In this document: positions 1-10,264 of the stretch, one piece after another
Layout of the letters: each line of letters begins with the position of its first letter
Position numbering within the stretch: position 1 is the first letter of the stretch
DNA from: Dyella flagellata
Lineage (GTDB): Bacteria; Pseudomonadota; Gammaproteobacteria; Xanthomonadales; Rhodanobacteraceae
Assembly: GCF_030160275.1 (NCBI RefSeq)
Contig: NZ_BSOA01000007.1
Coordinates: 1-52,068 of the forward strand
Direction of reading: 5' to 3'
Length of the DNA stretch: 52,068 bases
The notes under the pieces: model-generated
What the model was told of the DNA's origin: nothing
What the model saw: only the letters and a program-made list of their open reading frames with translations
The model's database searches: none
Translations under genes and position numbers: made by a program

Positions 1-104
1 CCACTGGGTCGCTGCGAGGCGCGCATACAGTGCGGTGACGGGTACGTGGAATAGATCAGAGCGTCCCTAGCCATTTCCAAACCGCATCGTTCTATTGTCC
101 TGCC

Positions 105-132
105 CTTGAAAGCCCTCCCTGGCCCCCCATAA
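105..132 (+). promoter_or_regulatory. Heat-shock (sigma-32) promoter of groESL
   Basis: CTTGAAA at 105-111 and CCCCATAA at 125-132 are separated by 13 bases, a close fit to the sigma-32 (RpoH) consensus. Transcription would start near 139-141, leaving a leader of about 135 bases that contains the CIRCE operator. The match is seen directly; use by RpoH is inferred from the family rule and the gene it precedes. Confidence 0.75.
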
Positions 133-158
133 CCCTTGCACGACCTGGTCGGCCCCTA

Positions 159-186
159 TTGCAGGGGTTTTTTTGGTGACTAGAAT
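159..186 (+). promoter_or_regulatory. Candidate sigma-70 promoter of groESL
   Basis: TTGCAG (159-164) and TAGAAT (181-186) are 16 bases apart. The predicted start, near 193, lies inside the CIRCE element, so a repressor bound there would block this promoter directly. The boxes are good but not perfect, and the site is inferred from spacing and position only. Confidence 0.5.
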
Positions 187-212
187 TGGCACTCGTATAC
201 CTCGAGTGCTAA
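186..212 (+). promoter_or_regulatory. CIRCE operator (HrcA binding site)
   Basis: TTGGCACTC (186-194), nine spacer bases and GAGTGCTAA (204-212) form the classical CIRCE inverted repeat with one mismatch (TTGG for TTAG). CIRCE is the binding site of the heat-shock repressor HrcA. It overlaps the end of the candidate sigma-70 -10 box and lies downstream of the sigma-32 promoter, so groESL appears to be under both activation and repression control. hrcA itself is not in the window. Confidence 0.93.
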
Positions 213-274
213 CAAAGGCGCCAAGGCCGGCCCGGGGCATCCCTTTTTTCATACCCAAAGCTGGAGTTCATCTC

Positions 275-568
275 ATGAGCAAACTGCGTCCGCTGCACGA
301 TCGCGTCATCGTCAAGCGCCTGGAGGAGGAGCGTGTCTCCGCCGGCGGCATCGTCATCCCCGATAGCGCTACCGAAAAGCAGACCCGCGGCAAGGTCGTC
401 GCCGCCGGTGAAGGCCGCATCCTGGAAGACGGCAAGGTTCGCCCGATGTCGGTCAAGGCCGGCGAAACCGTGCTGTTCGGCAAGTATGCCGGCCAGGAAA
501 TCAAGATCGACGGCGAAGAGCTGGTCTTCCTGAAGGAAGACGACATCGTGGCGGTGCTTGAGGGCTGA
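275..568 (+). CDS. groES: Co-chaperonin GroES (Hsp10)
   Basis: This 97-residue protein is the usual size for GroES. It starts [15 protein letters not shown] and ends in [12 protein letters not shown]. The mobile-loop region ([13 protein letters not shown], about residues 20-32) that docks on GroEL is intact. GroES forms the heptameric lid of the GroEL folding chamber in the cytoplasm. A longer reading frame runs upstream, but ATG at 275 is the family start and follows GGAG (263-266). groEL follows 105 bases later, so the two form the standard operon controlled by the heat-shock promoter and CIRCE element in front. Confidence 0.98.
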   Translation: MSKLRPLHDRVIVKRLEEERVSAGGIVIPDSATEKQTRGKVVAAGEGRILEDGKVRPMSVKAGETVLFGKYAGQEIKIDGEELVFLKEDDIVAVLEG

Positions 569-655
569 TGGGGGTTGGCGCGCAGTCAAAAGCGCGCACC
601 CAGTCGCCTTCGGCTCCTTCCGAAGTCCTACCGCAAGATTTTCCGTATTCACTAA

Positions 656-2314
<1,659 letters not shown>

Positions 2315-2342
2315 GTCCGTCTTCCCGCGCAAAGTGTCGAAG

Positions 2343-2372
2343 AAAGCCCCGCGTCAGCGGGGTTTTCTTTTT
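2343..2372 (+). terminator. Rho-independent terminator of groESL
   Basis: GCCCCGC and GCGGGG form a stem around the loop GTCA, preceded by AAA and followed by TTTTCTTTTT. It lies 29 bases after the groEL stop and ahead of the next gene, a textbook intrinsic terminator. Confidence 0.92.
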
Positions 2373-2471
2373 CCCTGATAGCGTGACTTCCCCGGTAGTG
2401 TGACGCAGAGCACATTTTGCCGTTACACTCGGCCTTGCCGCGGGAGAGCGGCATCGAACAGGGGAAGGGAC

Positions 2472-3659
2472 ATGCACAACCAAGGGAACGCCGCGCATAT
2501 TTTCCTGCCGGAGATCGAGGACACCGTCTTCGAAGGCAGCCACGGCCGGGCGGTATTTGAATTCCACGGCAATACCCGCGACTACTTCCGCATCTGGATC
2601 GTCAATGTCGCGCTGAGCATCGTTACGCTAGGCGTCTATTCGGCTTGGGCCTCGGTGCGCACCAGGCGCTACATGTACGCCAATACCACGCTGGGCGGCT
2701 CGCGTTTCGAGTACCTGGCCGAGCCCATGCCGATTTTGCGTGGCCGCTTGCTGGCTGCCGCCCTGGTGGCCATTCTTGCGCTTGCGCCGCACGTTTCCCT
2801 GCGTTTGCTGGCCGTCTGCATCGGCGTGATCGGCCTTTTGATGCCATGGTTCATCGTCAGGGGTTTGATGTTCCGCGCTCGCTACTCGGCCTGGCGTGGC
2901 GTGAATTTCCGCTACGAAGACGATTATGTCGGCGCCTATAAATGGTATCTGGTGATTTATGCGGTGATGGCGGTATTCGCGCTGGTGGCGATGAAGCTGT
3001 TGATCACCAACGGGCATCAAATCATCGCCGCGCTGCTGATCATAATCGGCCTGTTCGTGTTCCAGTTCATGCTCTATCCCTGGGTAAGGGGCAAGCAGCA
3101 ACAATGGATGGCCGAGCAGCATTGCTTCGGCGGCAAGGCTTTCCACTTTCGCTTCGATGCCAAGGTGTATCGCCGCATTTATCGCCGGGTGTTGGGCATT
3201 TACATATTGAGCGCGATTCCCGCGGCCATTCTCGTGTTCGAGATACAGCGGTCCTTGGGCTGGACGCCGGCGGAATTGCACCAGCATCCCCTGACCGTCA
3301 AGGCGCTGAGCTATCTCTATGCCGGGCCGATCAATCTGGCGATCTGGGCGTACATCCGGGTGCGCATGACCAATGCGCTCTACAACCACACCAGCATCGG
3401 GCCGTTCCAGTTGGAGTCCTCGTTGAGTTATGGGGACATGCTGCGCATCTACTTCGTCAATGCGGCGGCGATCATCTGCACACTGGGCTTGGCCACGCCT
3501 TGGGCCGTTATCCGGGTGGCTCGTTATCGCGCGGAACATTTGCGGCTGGAGGGCACGGGCAGCCTGGATGACTTCGTGCAAACCTCCTCTCGCCGGACTC
3601 GCGTGGGCGCCGTGGGTGCCGAGGTCGACAGTCTGCTGGGCTTCGACATCGGGCTTTAA
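2472..3659 (+). CDS. DUF898 (YjgN-like) family membrane protein
   Basis: The 395-residue product fits the DUF898/YjgN family of inner-membrane proteins of unknown function. The N-terminal FEFHGNTRDYFRIWIVN motif followed by YSAWASVRTRRYMYANT is characteristic, and a similar module recurs in the second half (LSYGDMLRIYFVN, then TPWAVIRVARYRAEH). I see about eight to ten hydrophobic segments, so it is an integral membrane protein built from two related halves. ATG at 2472 is chosen because GGGGAAGGGA lies just before it. An M48 peptidase gene starts two bases after the stop, so the two are surely co-transcribed. Function unknown. Confidence 0.88.
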   Translation: MHNQGNAAHIFLPEIEDTVFEGSHGRAVFEFHGNTRDYFRIWIVNVALSIVTLGVYSAWASVRTRRYMYANTTLGGSRFEYLAEPMPILRGRLLAAALVAILALAPHVSLRLLAVCIGVIGLLMPWFIVRGLMFRARYSAWRGVNFRYEDDYVGAYKWYLVIYAVMAVFALVAMKLLITNGHQIIAALLIIIGLFVFQFMLYPWVRGKQQQWMAEQHCFGGKAFHFRFDAKVYRRIYRRVLGIYILSAIPAAILVFEIQRSLGWTPAELHQHPLTVKALSYLYAGPINLAIWAYIRVRMTNALYNHTSIGPFQLESSLSYGDMLRIYFVNAAAIICTLGLATPWAVIRVARYRAEHLRLEGTGSLDDFVQTSSRRTRVGAVGAEVDSLLGFDIGL

Positions 3660-3661
3660 GC

Positions 3662-4690
3662 ATGGTGAGTGGCGAGTATCACGACGGGCGGAGTACCCGC
3701 ATACGGCGCGTGCAGGTCATGCTGGAAGGCGATCAGCTCAGCTGGCGTGGCGATGACGTGCAAGGCGCTGCGCAGCTTGTACAGGTGAACGTCAGTGCGC
3801 GCATGATCGGTGTGCCATTTACGCTGCGTTTGCCGAACGGTGCGCAGTTGCAGATCGCCCATGACGATATGCCGGGTGACTGGTTGCGTGGCCGGCATCG
3901 CATCGAAACGCTGGTCGATTGGTTGGAACGCAAGCGCTGGGTTGCCTTGGCCAGCGTGCTGGTCATCGGCTTGAGTCTGTTCGGTTGGCTGGAATACGGC
4001 ATGCCGTGGATGGCCGATCGCATCGCTGCCCGCATGCCGCAGCGCATGGACGTGGCGATGGGCCAGCAGGCCCTGACTTTGATGCGCGGCCGCATGCTGT
4101 TGCCAAGCCATCTGCCAGCCGAACGGCAAGCGCACCTGCGCGAGCTGTTCGACCGGTTTTCGCGCAACGTCACCGGACTGCCCGCCGTTCATCTCGCCAT
4201 CTACGATTCGCCGTCGATAGGCGCCAATGCGTTTGCCTTGCCTGACGGCACCGTGGTGTTTACCGATACCCTCCTGAAGGCCTTACCCGACGACGCATCC
4301 TTTATCGCCGTGTCTGCCCATGAACTGGGCCATCTGGCGTACCATCACCAGATGCGCGAAGTCATGCGCAACGTGGGCTTGACGGTGATGATCAGTATGG
4401 CGTTCGGCGATGTGACTTCATTGAGCGGGATCAGCGCCGCCGTGCCGACTTTCCTGCTGAACAACCATTACTCGCGCGCGTTTGAAGCCGATGCCGACGA
4501 TTTCGCCTTCCAGGCGCTGGCGCGGCAAGGCATCGATCCGATCGCCTTTGCCGACGCCATGCATGCGCTGGAGCGAGCCCATCCGGGTGCGGCCGACGGG
4601 CGTGAGGTCCGCTATATGTCCAACCATCCCCTGGATGCGGAGCGGATCGCGAAGGCGGAAGCGGCCTCGCGCCAATTTCGCAAGTTGTAG
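3662..4690 (+). CDS. M48 family zinc metallopeptidase, membrane-anchored
   Basis: This 342-residue protein has one clear transmembrane segment at about residues 92-113. A peptidase domain follows with the zinc motif HELGH (220-224) and the third ligand Glu275 in FEADADDFA, so it belongs to the M48 (HtpX/Oma1-like) gluzincins. An N-terminal beta-rich domain of about 80 residues precedes the membrane segment. It is the second gene of a tight pair with the DUF898 protein (two-base gap), which suggests shared membrane quality-control work; this is inference. Its TAG stop is the TAG of a GTAG-headed REP repeat. Confidence 0.9.
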   Translation: MVSGEYHDGRSTRIRRVQVMLEGDQLSWRGDDVQGAAQLVQVNVSARMIGVPFTLRLPNGAQLQIAHDDMPGDWLRGRHRIETLVDWLERKRWVALASVLVIGLSLFGWLEYGMPWMADRIAARMPQRMDVAMGQQALTLMRGRMLLPSHLPAERQAHLRELFDRFSRNVTGLPAVHLAIYDSPSIGANAFALPDGTVVFTDTLLKALPDDASFIAVSAHELGHLAYHHQMREVMRNVGLTVMISMAFGDVTSLSGISAAVPTFLLNNHYSRAFEADADDFAFQALARQGIDPIAFADAMHALERAHPGAADGREVRYMSNHPLDAERIAKAEAASRQFRKL

Positions 4691-4937
4691 GCTGGGATTG
4701 TCATCCTGAGGTATCCCCACGTTTTTTGCTCTTGGATCCCGTAAAAATCAGGCAGCTGCGTTTTAGCCCGCTGACATCCAAAGAAACGGGCCGTCATTCC
4801 CGCGAAAGCGGGAATCCATCTCGCTCTGATGCATCCTGAAAATGGATTCCCGCTTTCGCGGGAATGACGGCATTTGGGGCACGTATGCAGCTAAAGGAAA
4901 AACGTGGGGATACCTCAGGATTGTCATCCCAGCCTAC
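4687..4937. repeat. GTAG-headed REP palindrome split by an inserted element
   Basis: Outer parts at 4687-4706 (GTAGGCTGGGATTGTCATCC) and 4918-4937 together rebuild a simple palindrome: head GTAG, stem GCTGGGAT, loop TGTC, stem ATCCCAGC, tail CTAC. It is interrupted at its centre by the 211-bp element below, and GGATTGTCATCC is present on both sides of the insert. The head supplies the stop codon of the M48 gene. REPs with a GTAG head are known from related Xanthomonadales as products of RAYT transposases; no such transposase is in the window. Confidence 0.85.
4707..4917 (+). mobile_element. 211-bp non-autonomous inverted-repeat element, copy A
   Basis: The element begins TGAGGTATCCCCACG and ends with the exact reverse complement CGTGGGGATACCTCA; terminal inverted repeats are about 20 bases. 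It encodes no protein. Inside are two facing 20-base motifs of the form ATTCCC-N8-GGGAAT (4796-4815 and 4846-4865), like the dRS3 repeats of Neisseria. A nearly identical copy of the same length lies in opposite orientation at 23634-23844. The flanks carry a duplication (GGATTGTCATCC, or its core ATTGTCAT if the outer CC/GG belong to the element). This fits a MITE-like element moved by a transposase encoded elsewhere. Confidence 0.8.
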
Positions 4938-5080
4938 AAACCTTCGTCATGCCGAAAACGGGTATTGACTCCGCCGCGCATGTCGGCTTTTGGGAGTTCG
5001 ATCACGTTTCTTGTGGTGGCCGCTCAGCGTAAATTTCACTCCGTTTGCGAGGATGTGCAAAACAGGGAGAGCTTCATTCG

Positions 5081-5836
5081 ATGGTCGAGCTGGAAATCCA
5101 GATCCTGTCCAGTCGCCGCGAAGGCCTGTTGGTGGAGCTAGGCCACGTGGTGGTCGCCAATGGCTTTACGCTGCTGCGCCAGCGCGTATATCAGGATCAT
5201 CAAGGCGCATGGCTGGTCATGGTCGTGCGTGGCGAGCCAGCGAAACAGCTTGGCATCGAGGAAGTGCTGGCCACGCATGATCGTGTCCTGAGCTTCGAGG
5301 CAAGGCTGCTGACACACGGCGCTGTTACACAAGCTGCAACGTCGTGCGCGCCAGCAATTGGTTCGGCACCTGTCTCGATCAGCCCTGTCGGGCCCGATGT
5401 GCAAAGGGTCGAGAGCATGCTGCCTCAGCTTGCCCGTGATTATCCGAAGATCTATCCGTGGCTGCTCGCGTTGGAGCATGAAGTCGCCGCCGAGGCGCGC
5501 GAAGCATCGTTGTTGCTGGCCGGCCGGCGCACCGGAGTGTGGGTGTTCAAGCGCGACTATGAGGCAGGCGGCAAGCTGGGTCTGGCCGATGCGATCAAGC
5601 GCATCGCGGTGCCTGCCTTGCGTTCGCTGGTGGCGGTCGAGGTGCGCGATCGCCAATTGCATATGCAGGACAGCCCGATGTGCCCGCGGGGCGGCCAGTC
5701 AGGGTGCAAATTCTTTTGCGGCTATCTCGAAGGCATGCTCGGCGCGTCATCCGCGCCGCAGAGCGTATTCGTGCGCAGTCTGCATTGCCGCAGCAACCAT
5801 GGCACGGCCGATTGCGTACTTGAAGTTTCGCATTGA
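5081..5836 (+). CDS. Predicted sensor-type protein with ACT-like and V4R-like domains
   Basis: This 251-residue protein is not from a family I can name with certainty. The first 75 residues (MVELEIQILSSRREGLLVEL onward) look like an ACT-type ligand-binding fold. The last 65 resemble the end of a V4R domain, with spaced cysteines in PMCPRGGQSGCKFFCGYLEG and a closing LHCRSNHGTADCVLEV. V4R domains bind small molecules or metals and occur in regulators and in vinyl-reductase proteins. ATG at 5081 is preferred over the longer frame because GGGAG lies before it. No DNA-binding domain is visible. An MHYT membrane protein follows after 98 bases. Confidence 0.6.
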   Translation: MVELEIQILSSRREGLLVELGHVVVANGFTLLRQRVYQDHQGAWLVMVVRGEPAKQLGIEEVLATHDRVLSFEARLLTHGAVTQAATSCAPAIGSAPVSISPVGPDVQRVESMLPQLARDYPKIYPWLLALEHEVAAEAREASLLLAGRRTGVWVFKRDYEAGGKLGLADAIKRIAVPALRSLVAVEVRDRQLHMQDSPMCPRGGQSGCKFFCGYLEGMLGASSAPQSVFVRSLHCRSNHGTADCVLEVSH

Positions 5837-5934
5837 GGCGGGCGTCAGCTGTCCGGTTGTGGCTGAGGGACCAGTCCGGCAACAGGGGGAAGTAAAAAAC
5901 GCGGTACACGTCAATGCCACCGGAGGTAGTAGCC

Positions 5935-6678
5935 GTGCCTGATCATCAGCATTACAACACCTGGCTGGTCCTGCTCTCGTACCTGATATCCGTGCTCGGA
6001 TCGTTTACCGCCCTGCAACTGGCCGTAGTCATTCCCTTGGCGAGTACATCGCGCCAGCGCATGGCGGCAGTGCTGGCGTCGGGTGCGGCCATGGGCGTGG
6101 GAGCGATCTGGGCCATGCATTTCATTGCCATGCTCGCCTGCGATATGGGGATGCCGGTGACTTACGACCCTGTGCTCACCGCGCTGTCGGCCATCATCGC
6201 CTTCGTCGCCTGTTCGCTGGGCCTGTTCATCGCCAGCAGTGGCGCCTTCAGCTGGGCCAAGCTCGCCGCGGCAGGCATCTGCATGGGCCTGGGCGTCACC
6301 GGCATGCACTACCTGGGCATGGCGGCAGTGATGATGGCGGCCTATGCGACGTATGACATGAACCTGGTTGCAAGCTCGCTGTTCATCGCTATCGTGGCCT
6401 CGATCGTCGCGCTGTGGCTGGCTTTCCATCTGCGCGGCCGCGTGCAGATGATCGGCAGCGCGCTGGTGATGGGGATTGCCGTATGCGGCATGCATTACAC
6501 CGGCATGGCCGCGTTCAATATCGATGACAACGGTGGGCAACAGCCGGCGGGCTTTGCCCACGGCATGCGCGGCGACTATCTAGGCATGACCATTTTCGTG
6601 GTAGCCCTGGTGTTGCTGGCGGCAGCCCTGATCGTCCATTACAAGCGGCAGCAGCGGCGGGCAGCGATCACCATCTAA
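5935..6678 (+). CDS. MHYT-domain integral membrane sensor protein
   Basis: The 247-residue product consists almost only of transmembrane helices carrying three repeats of the MHYT signature: AMHFIAM (near residue 61), GMHYLGMAA (124) and GMHYTGMAA (186). MHYT domains are thought to bind copper and sense oxygen, CO or NO. They are usually fused to GGDEF/EAL or kinase domains, but here no output domain is attached. GTG at 5935 is chosen because GGAGG at 5922-5926 is ideally placed; an ATG at 5914 in frame has no comparable site. A partner protein would have to carry the signal; the V4R-like gene upstream is a candidate by position only. Confidence 0.9.
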   Translation: MPDHQHYNTWLVLLSYLISVLGSFTALQLAVVIPLASTSRQRMAAVLASGAAMGVGAIWAMHFIAMLACDMGMPVTYDPVLTALSAIIAFVACSLGLFIASSGAFSWAKLAAAGICMGLGVTGMHYLGMAAVMMAAYATYDMNLVASSLFIAIVASIVALWLAFHLRGRVQMIGSALVMGIAVCGMHYTGMAAFNIDDNGGQQPAGFAHGMRGDYLGMTIFVVALVLLAAALIVHYKRQQRRAAITI

Positions 6679-6685
6679 TGGCAGA

Positions 6686-6717
6686 GGGGAGCGGGTGTTT
6701 TTCCCGTTCCCCCTTTT
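6686..6717. terminator. Probable terminator between convergent genes
   Basis: GGGGAGCGGG (6686-6695) pairs with CCCGTTCCCC (6703-6712), with one G-U pair and a seven-base loop, and is followed by CTTTT. It lies 7 bases after the stop of the MHYT gene and 17 before the end of the opposing gene, so it may serve both. Confidence 0.6.
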
Positions 6718-6733
6718 CCAGTGATGCATGTTT

Positions 6734-8638
6734 CTAGTGATGCATGCCGATGGCTGCGGCAGCTTTAACATTCGATGAGTCTCGGTCCTGTTTCGCCACC
6801 ACGGTGTTGGCGGGCAACAGGCTGGCGGGCAGCAGCCGGTCGAGCTTGCCCTTCATGCGCAAGACGGCAACGCTGGCCATGTCCTGGTCGAACAGCTGCT
6901 GTTGATTGTCGACAGCAGGCGGTATCGCGCCGGGCGCGCGAGTGAGATCGGCCAGCGACGGCGCCAGCACTTGCGTCAGCGCGAAGTACGCGTCGTCATG
7001 GATGCCAGCGCGTTCCAGCAACAGGCCCGGCAACATCCACGATGCCATATCGATGCGTTGCGGCTGCCCAGGATTGCGTGGATCCACCAGCAGCCACGTG
7101 CCTGCCTGCGCAAGCATGTCCTGCCCATCGACGAAACCCGTCGCGCGATAGGCTCCGGTAAGGCCCGGCAAATGGTCGCCGTAGAACAGCAGCAGGGTGG
7201 GACGGTTGCGTTTGGCGAGCAGGTCGGCCAGGCGGCCTAGTTCGGCATCCGCGTGCTGCATGTGATACAGGTAGGTCTGCACCTCGGTCTTGTCCTTGGT
7301 GTTGACCGCGGCAGGCACCAGGATTGCGTTGCGCGCAGCGACATCCTTCGGCGGCACGTCATACGGTCCATGCGCTTCCAGGCTGATGGCGAACAGGAAC
7401 TGGGGCGGACCGTAATCCTTCAATTGCGCCATGATCTCGTCGGTCATCGCACTGTCGGCCATGTACTTGCCGTCCATCGCCGCGTTGGCAGGAAAGCTCG
7501 ACTGTGACGTGAAACGATCGAAGCCCAGGGCCTTGAAAGCGGTGTTGCGGTTCCAGAACGTGGGATCGTTGCCGTGGATGGCCACGGTCTCGTAGCCGTG
7601 CGCGCGCAAGCCTCGCACCATGCTCGGCACCACTTTGTCGTGCATTTGCAGATACGGGAACTGCATGTTTTTGAAATAGCGCAGCGACAATCCGGTGAGC
7701 ACTTCGAATTCGGTACGGATGGTGCCGCCGCCATAGGTGGGAACGTGCAGCGGACCGCTCATGCCTTCGGCGGCGAGGCGGTCGAGATTAGGCGTGAGCT
7801 TGGCGTTTTCGTAGCCTCGCATTATGCGCGGATCGAAGAACGATTCGCTCTGAATGACCACGATATCGGGCAGGGCTGTAGCCGGATCCGCAACAGCTTG
7901 CATGCGCGCGCGCACTGCATCGCCAGTGGTCTGCAGCAGATTGTTCACGGCGTTGGGATCGGCTTTCTGCTTGCTGTTGCGGTCCTGCAAATGGAACATC
8001 ACCAGCGAGCTGACCAGGCCGGAATGGCTGGCGGTGGCGGTGGCCGACCAGGGTTCCATCCACAGCTTGTGGCCGTTGTAGACATTGCGCCAGCCCGGCA
8101 TGCCCAGCACCAGGGTGGCCAGGGTCACGCCCAGCAGCGTACCGGTCACCATGCGCCGGCCGCCGGTGCGCTCGGCGAACAGCGGCGGCTCGTAACGCCA
8201 GATGGCCGCGACCAGCGTGATGCCGCCCAGCAACGCCAGGTAAGGCCATGGGCCATGTGGCAGATAGCTGCCCAGCACATGCAGGCCGCCCTTGTGCAAC
8301 TGATCCACCATGCGGAAGTCGGCCGGCAGCAACGGCGTGCCAAGATTGGCCACCTTCAGGGCGTTTACCCCGTACATGGCGCCTTGCATCAGGTAGGCGA
8401 GGCCGAACGACAGCAAGCTGCGCCGGGTCAGTACCAGCAACAGCAACGCCAGCATCAGGCCTGGCATGGCATTGGCCAGCGGGAAGGCGGGTTGTGCAAC
8501 CAGTTGGGACGCCGCCACGCCGTCGTTGCCGTCAAGCAGGCCGGTGAGCAGGACGAAGGCGGCCGACAGCGCCAGCACCAGGATGGCGCGCACGGCCACG
8601 GATCGTTTTGACAGCAGGGTGGGGGGAGCCAGGGTCAT
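6734..8638 (-). CDS. LTA-synthase/phosphoglycerol-transferase family sulfatase-fold protein
   Basis: This 634-residue protein has about five N-terminal transmembrane helices (to about residue 180) followed by a large periplasmic sulfatase-fold domain. Metal and catalytic motifs of the alkaline-phosphatase superfamily are visible: QSESFF (about 262), GGGTIRTEFE with the expected threonine nucleophile at about 306 or 309, and YGDHLPG (about 505). Relatives transfer phosphoglycerol or phosphoethanolamine to envelope glycans, as in LtaS and OpgB. In a Gram-negative host the likely substrate is a periplasmic glucan or lipid A-linked glycan, but the sequence does not decide this. The start has no clear ribosome-binding site. 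Confidence 0.85.
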   Translation of the reverse strand: MTLAPPTLLSKRSVAVRAILVLALSAAFVLLTGLLDGNDGVAASQLVAQPAFPLANAMPGLMLALLLLVLTRRSLLSFGLAYLMQGAMYGVNALKVANLGTPLLPADFRMVDQLHKGGLHVLGSYLPHGPWPYLALLGGITLVAAIWRYEPPLFAERTGGRRMVTGTLLGVTLATLVLGMPGWRNVYNGHKLWMEPWSATATASHSGLVSSLVMFHLQDRNSKQKADPNAVNNLLQTTGDAVRARMQAVADPATALPDIVVIQSESFFDPRIMRGYENAKLTPNLDRLAAEGMSGPLHVPTYGGGTIRTEFEVLTGLSLRYFKNMQFPYLQMHDKVVPSMVRGLRAHGYETVAIHGNDPTFWNRNTAFKALGFDRFTSQSSFPANAAMDGKYMADSAMTDEIMAQLKDYGPPQFLFAISLEAHGPYDVPPKDVAARNAILVPAAVNTKDKTEVQTYLYHMQHADAELGRLADLLAKRNRPTLLLFYGDHLPGLTGAYRATGFVDGQDMLAQAGTWLLVDPRNPGQPQRIDMASWMLPGLLLERAGIHDDAYFALTQVLAPSLADLTRAPGAIPPAVDNQQQLFDQDMASVAVLRMKGKLDRLLPASLLPANTVVAKQDRDSSNVKAAAAIGMHH

Positions 8639-8815
8639 ACAGGCTTAAGACCCGTCATCTTGGGGGAGTTCGGACTGTAACGTACCTGTCATGAATCGGT
8701 TGTCAGCTGACCGGCCGGGGTCAGTACGGGTTCATGCCGGTTTGCGCTGGTTTTCAGCAAGGCGAAGGAAACCGCGCCGCGCCGTCATCGCCCGATGAAG
8801 GCCTATTTGGCCTAT

Positions 8816-8882
8816 GTAGGCTGGGATGCCAATCCCAGCATCGGGATCCCCATGGCAAGCTGGGATTGGCATCCCAGCCTAT
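8816..8882. repeat. GTAG-headed REP pair (BIME-like)
   Basis: Two facing REP units: the first starts GTAGGCTGGGATGCC at 8816, the second is its mirror, ending in CATCCCAGCCTAT near 8882. Between them is a short spacer (about 20 bases). The terminal CTA at 8879-8881, read on the minus strand, is the TAG stop codon of cysG. It forms a strong hairpin at the end of the gene. Confidence 0.85.
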
Positions 8883-10264
8883 GCCGCATCAGCCAGGGGG
8901 CTGGCCAAGGTGAAACTTGGTGGCGTCGCGCCGAGCAGTTCGCCATACCAGTGCGAGGCGTTCGCCTGCGCGGCCACCTCGCCAAGAATGAGCAGGGCAG
9001 GCGCCTGAATGGCGTGGCGTGTCGCTAGAGCAGGCAACTCATGCAGTGTGCCGGTCAGGGTGCGCTGCTGCGGCAACGAGCCATTCTCGATCAATGCGAA
9101 GGGCGTTGCGGCAGCACGTCCGTGGGCGAGCAATTGCCGGGCAAGTTCATCGAGCTGGCTCACGCCCATGTAGATCGCGAGCGTCTGCCGTTCGCGTGCC
9201 AGGTCCGACCAGTCCAGCGTGTTCAAGGATTGCTGGCAGTGCGCGGTGACCAGGCGCACGGATTGGGCGCAATCGCGATGCGTCAGCGGCACGCCGCTGT
9301 ACGCGGCACAAGCAAGCGCAGCTGAAATGCCCGGCACGACTTCGTAGGCGATGCCATGTTCGCGCAGGTATTGAAGTTCTTCGCCACCGCGGCCGAACAC
9401 GAAAGGATCGCCGCCTTTCAAGCGCACAACGCGCTTTCCCGCGCGTGCATGTTCGAGCAGCAGCGCATGAATGCTTGCCTGTGGCGTATGCATGGCGCCG
9501 CCGCGCTTGCCGACGGCAATGCGTTCGGCATCGGGGCGTGCGAGGTCAAGGATAGGCTCGCTGATCAATGCATCGTGCAGTATCACGTCGGCTTCGTTCA
9601 AGGCACGCAGGGCACGCAGGGTAAGCAAGTCGGGATTGCCCGGACCGGCGCCGACAAGGATGACCGAGCCGCATGCTTGTGCCGTAGCGAGCTGATTTTG
9701 CGCTCGCGCAAGCGGCGCCATGCGCACTGACCCAGGTGTCGAACTGGCATGAAAACGCCGGCGTGCGTGTATGCGCGCGCGATAACGATGCACAAGCTGC
9801 GGTAGCGATCCGAGCGCGGGATCGAGCAGGCGTTCGATGCGTTCACGCAGGCGGCGCACCAGCATCGGCGCGGTTCCTCCGCCGGAGATCGCTACCAGCA
9901 AGGGGGAGCGATCGATCAAGGCCGGCACCTGGAAGCTGGATAGCGCCGGATCGTCCACCACATTCACCAGCCGCTGCCTGGCGTGGCCATCGCCGGCGAT
10001 GCGCGCGTTGAGTGGGCGAGAACGGGTGGCGGCAATCACCAGCCATGTCTGATCGAGCCAGTTGGCCTGATAGGCGCCCGCATGCCAGGTGATGCGTCCC
10101 TGTTTGGCCCATTCCCGCAATTCGGGCGCCAGCACCGGGGCGCCTACGGTGACCCTGGCGCCAGCCTTCAGCAACAGGGCGCTTCTGCGGACCGCGGCGT
10201 CGCCACCACCCACCACCAGCACATGACGGTCGCGAAGATCGGCGAAAAGCGGGTAAAGCGGCAT
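8879..10264 (-). CDS. cysG: Siroheme synthase CysG (trifunctional)
   Basis: This 461-residue fusion has an N-terminal precorrin-2 dehydrogenase/ferrochelatase with the NAD-binding [11 protein letters not shown]. The C-terminal uroporphyrinogen III methyltransferase carries [30 protein letters not shown] and the VVPGISAA loop. It makes siroheme, the prosthetic group of the sulfite reductase encoded downstream at cysI. The linker between the halves (about residues 150-205) is shorter than in the enterobacterial enzyme and partly unlike it, although ARRRF is recognisable. It is divergent from cysB, with a shared AGACGTCC-type motif in the gap. Its stop codon is provided by a REP repeat. Confidence 0.95.
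   Translation of the reverse strand: MPLYPLFADLRDRHVLVVGGGDAAVRRSALLLKAGARVTVGAPVLAPELREWAKQGRITWHAGAYQANWLDQTWLVIAATRSRPLNARIAGDGHARQRLVNVVDDPALSSFQVPALIDRSPLLVAISGGGTAPMLVRRLRERIERLLDPALGSLPQLVHRYRARIHARRRFHASSTPGSVRMAPLARAQNQLATAQACGSVILVGAGPGNPDLLTLRALRALNEADVILHDALISEPILDLARPDAERIAVGKRGGAMHTPQASIHALLLEHARAGKRVVRLKGGDPFVFGRGGEELQYLREHGIAYEVVPGISAALACAAYSGVPLTHRDCAQSVRLVTAHCQQSLNTLDWSDLARERQTLAIYMGVSQLDELARQLLAHGRAAATPFALIENGSLPQQRTLTGTLHELPALATRHAIQAPALLILGEVAAQANASHWYGELLGATPPSFTLASPLADAA

Noticed and set aside
7574..8611. 345-codon open frame opposite the LTA-synthase-like gene
   Set aside because: No recognisable motifs, histidine/glutamine-rich composition typical of antisense frames in high-GC genes; the minus-strand gene has clear sulfatase motifs.
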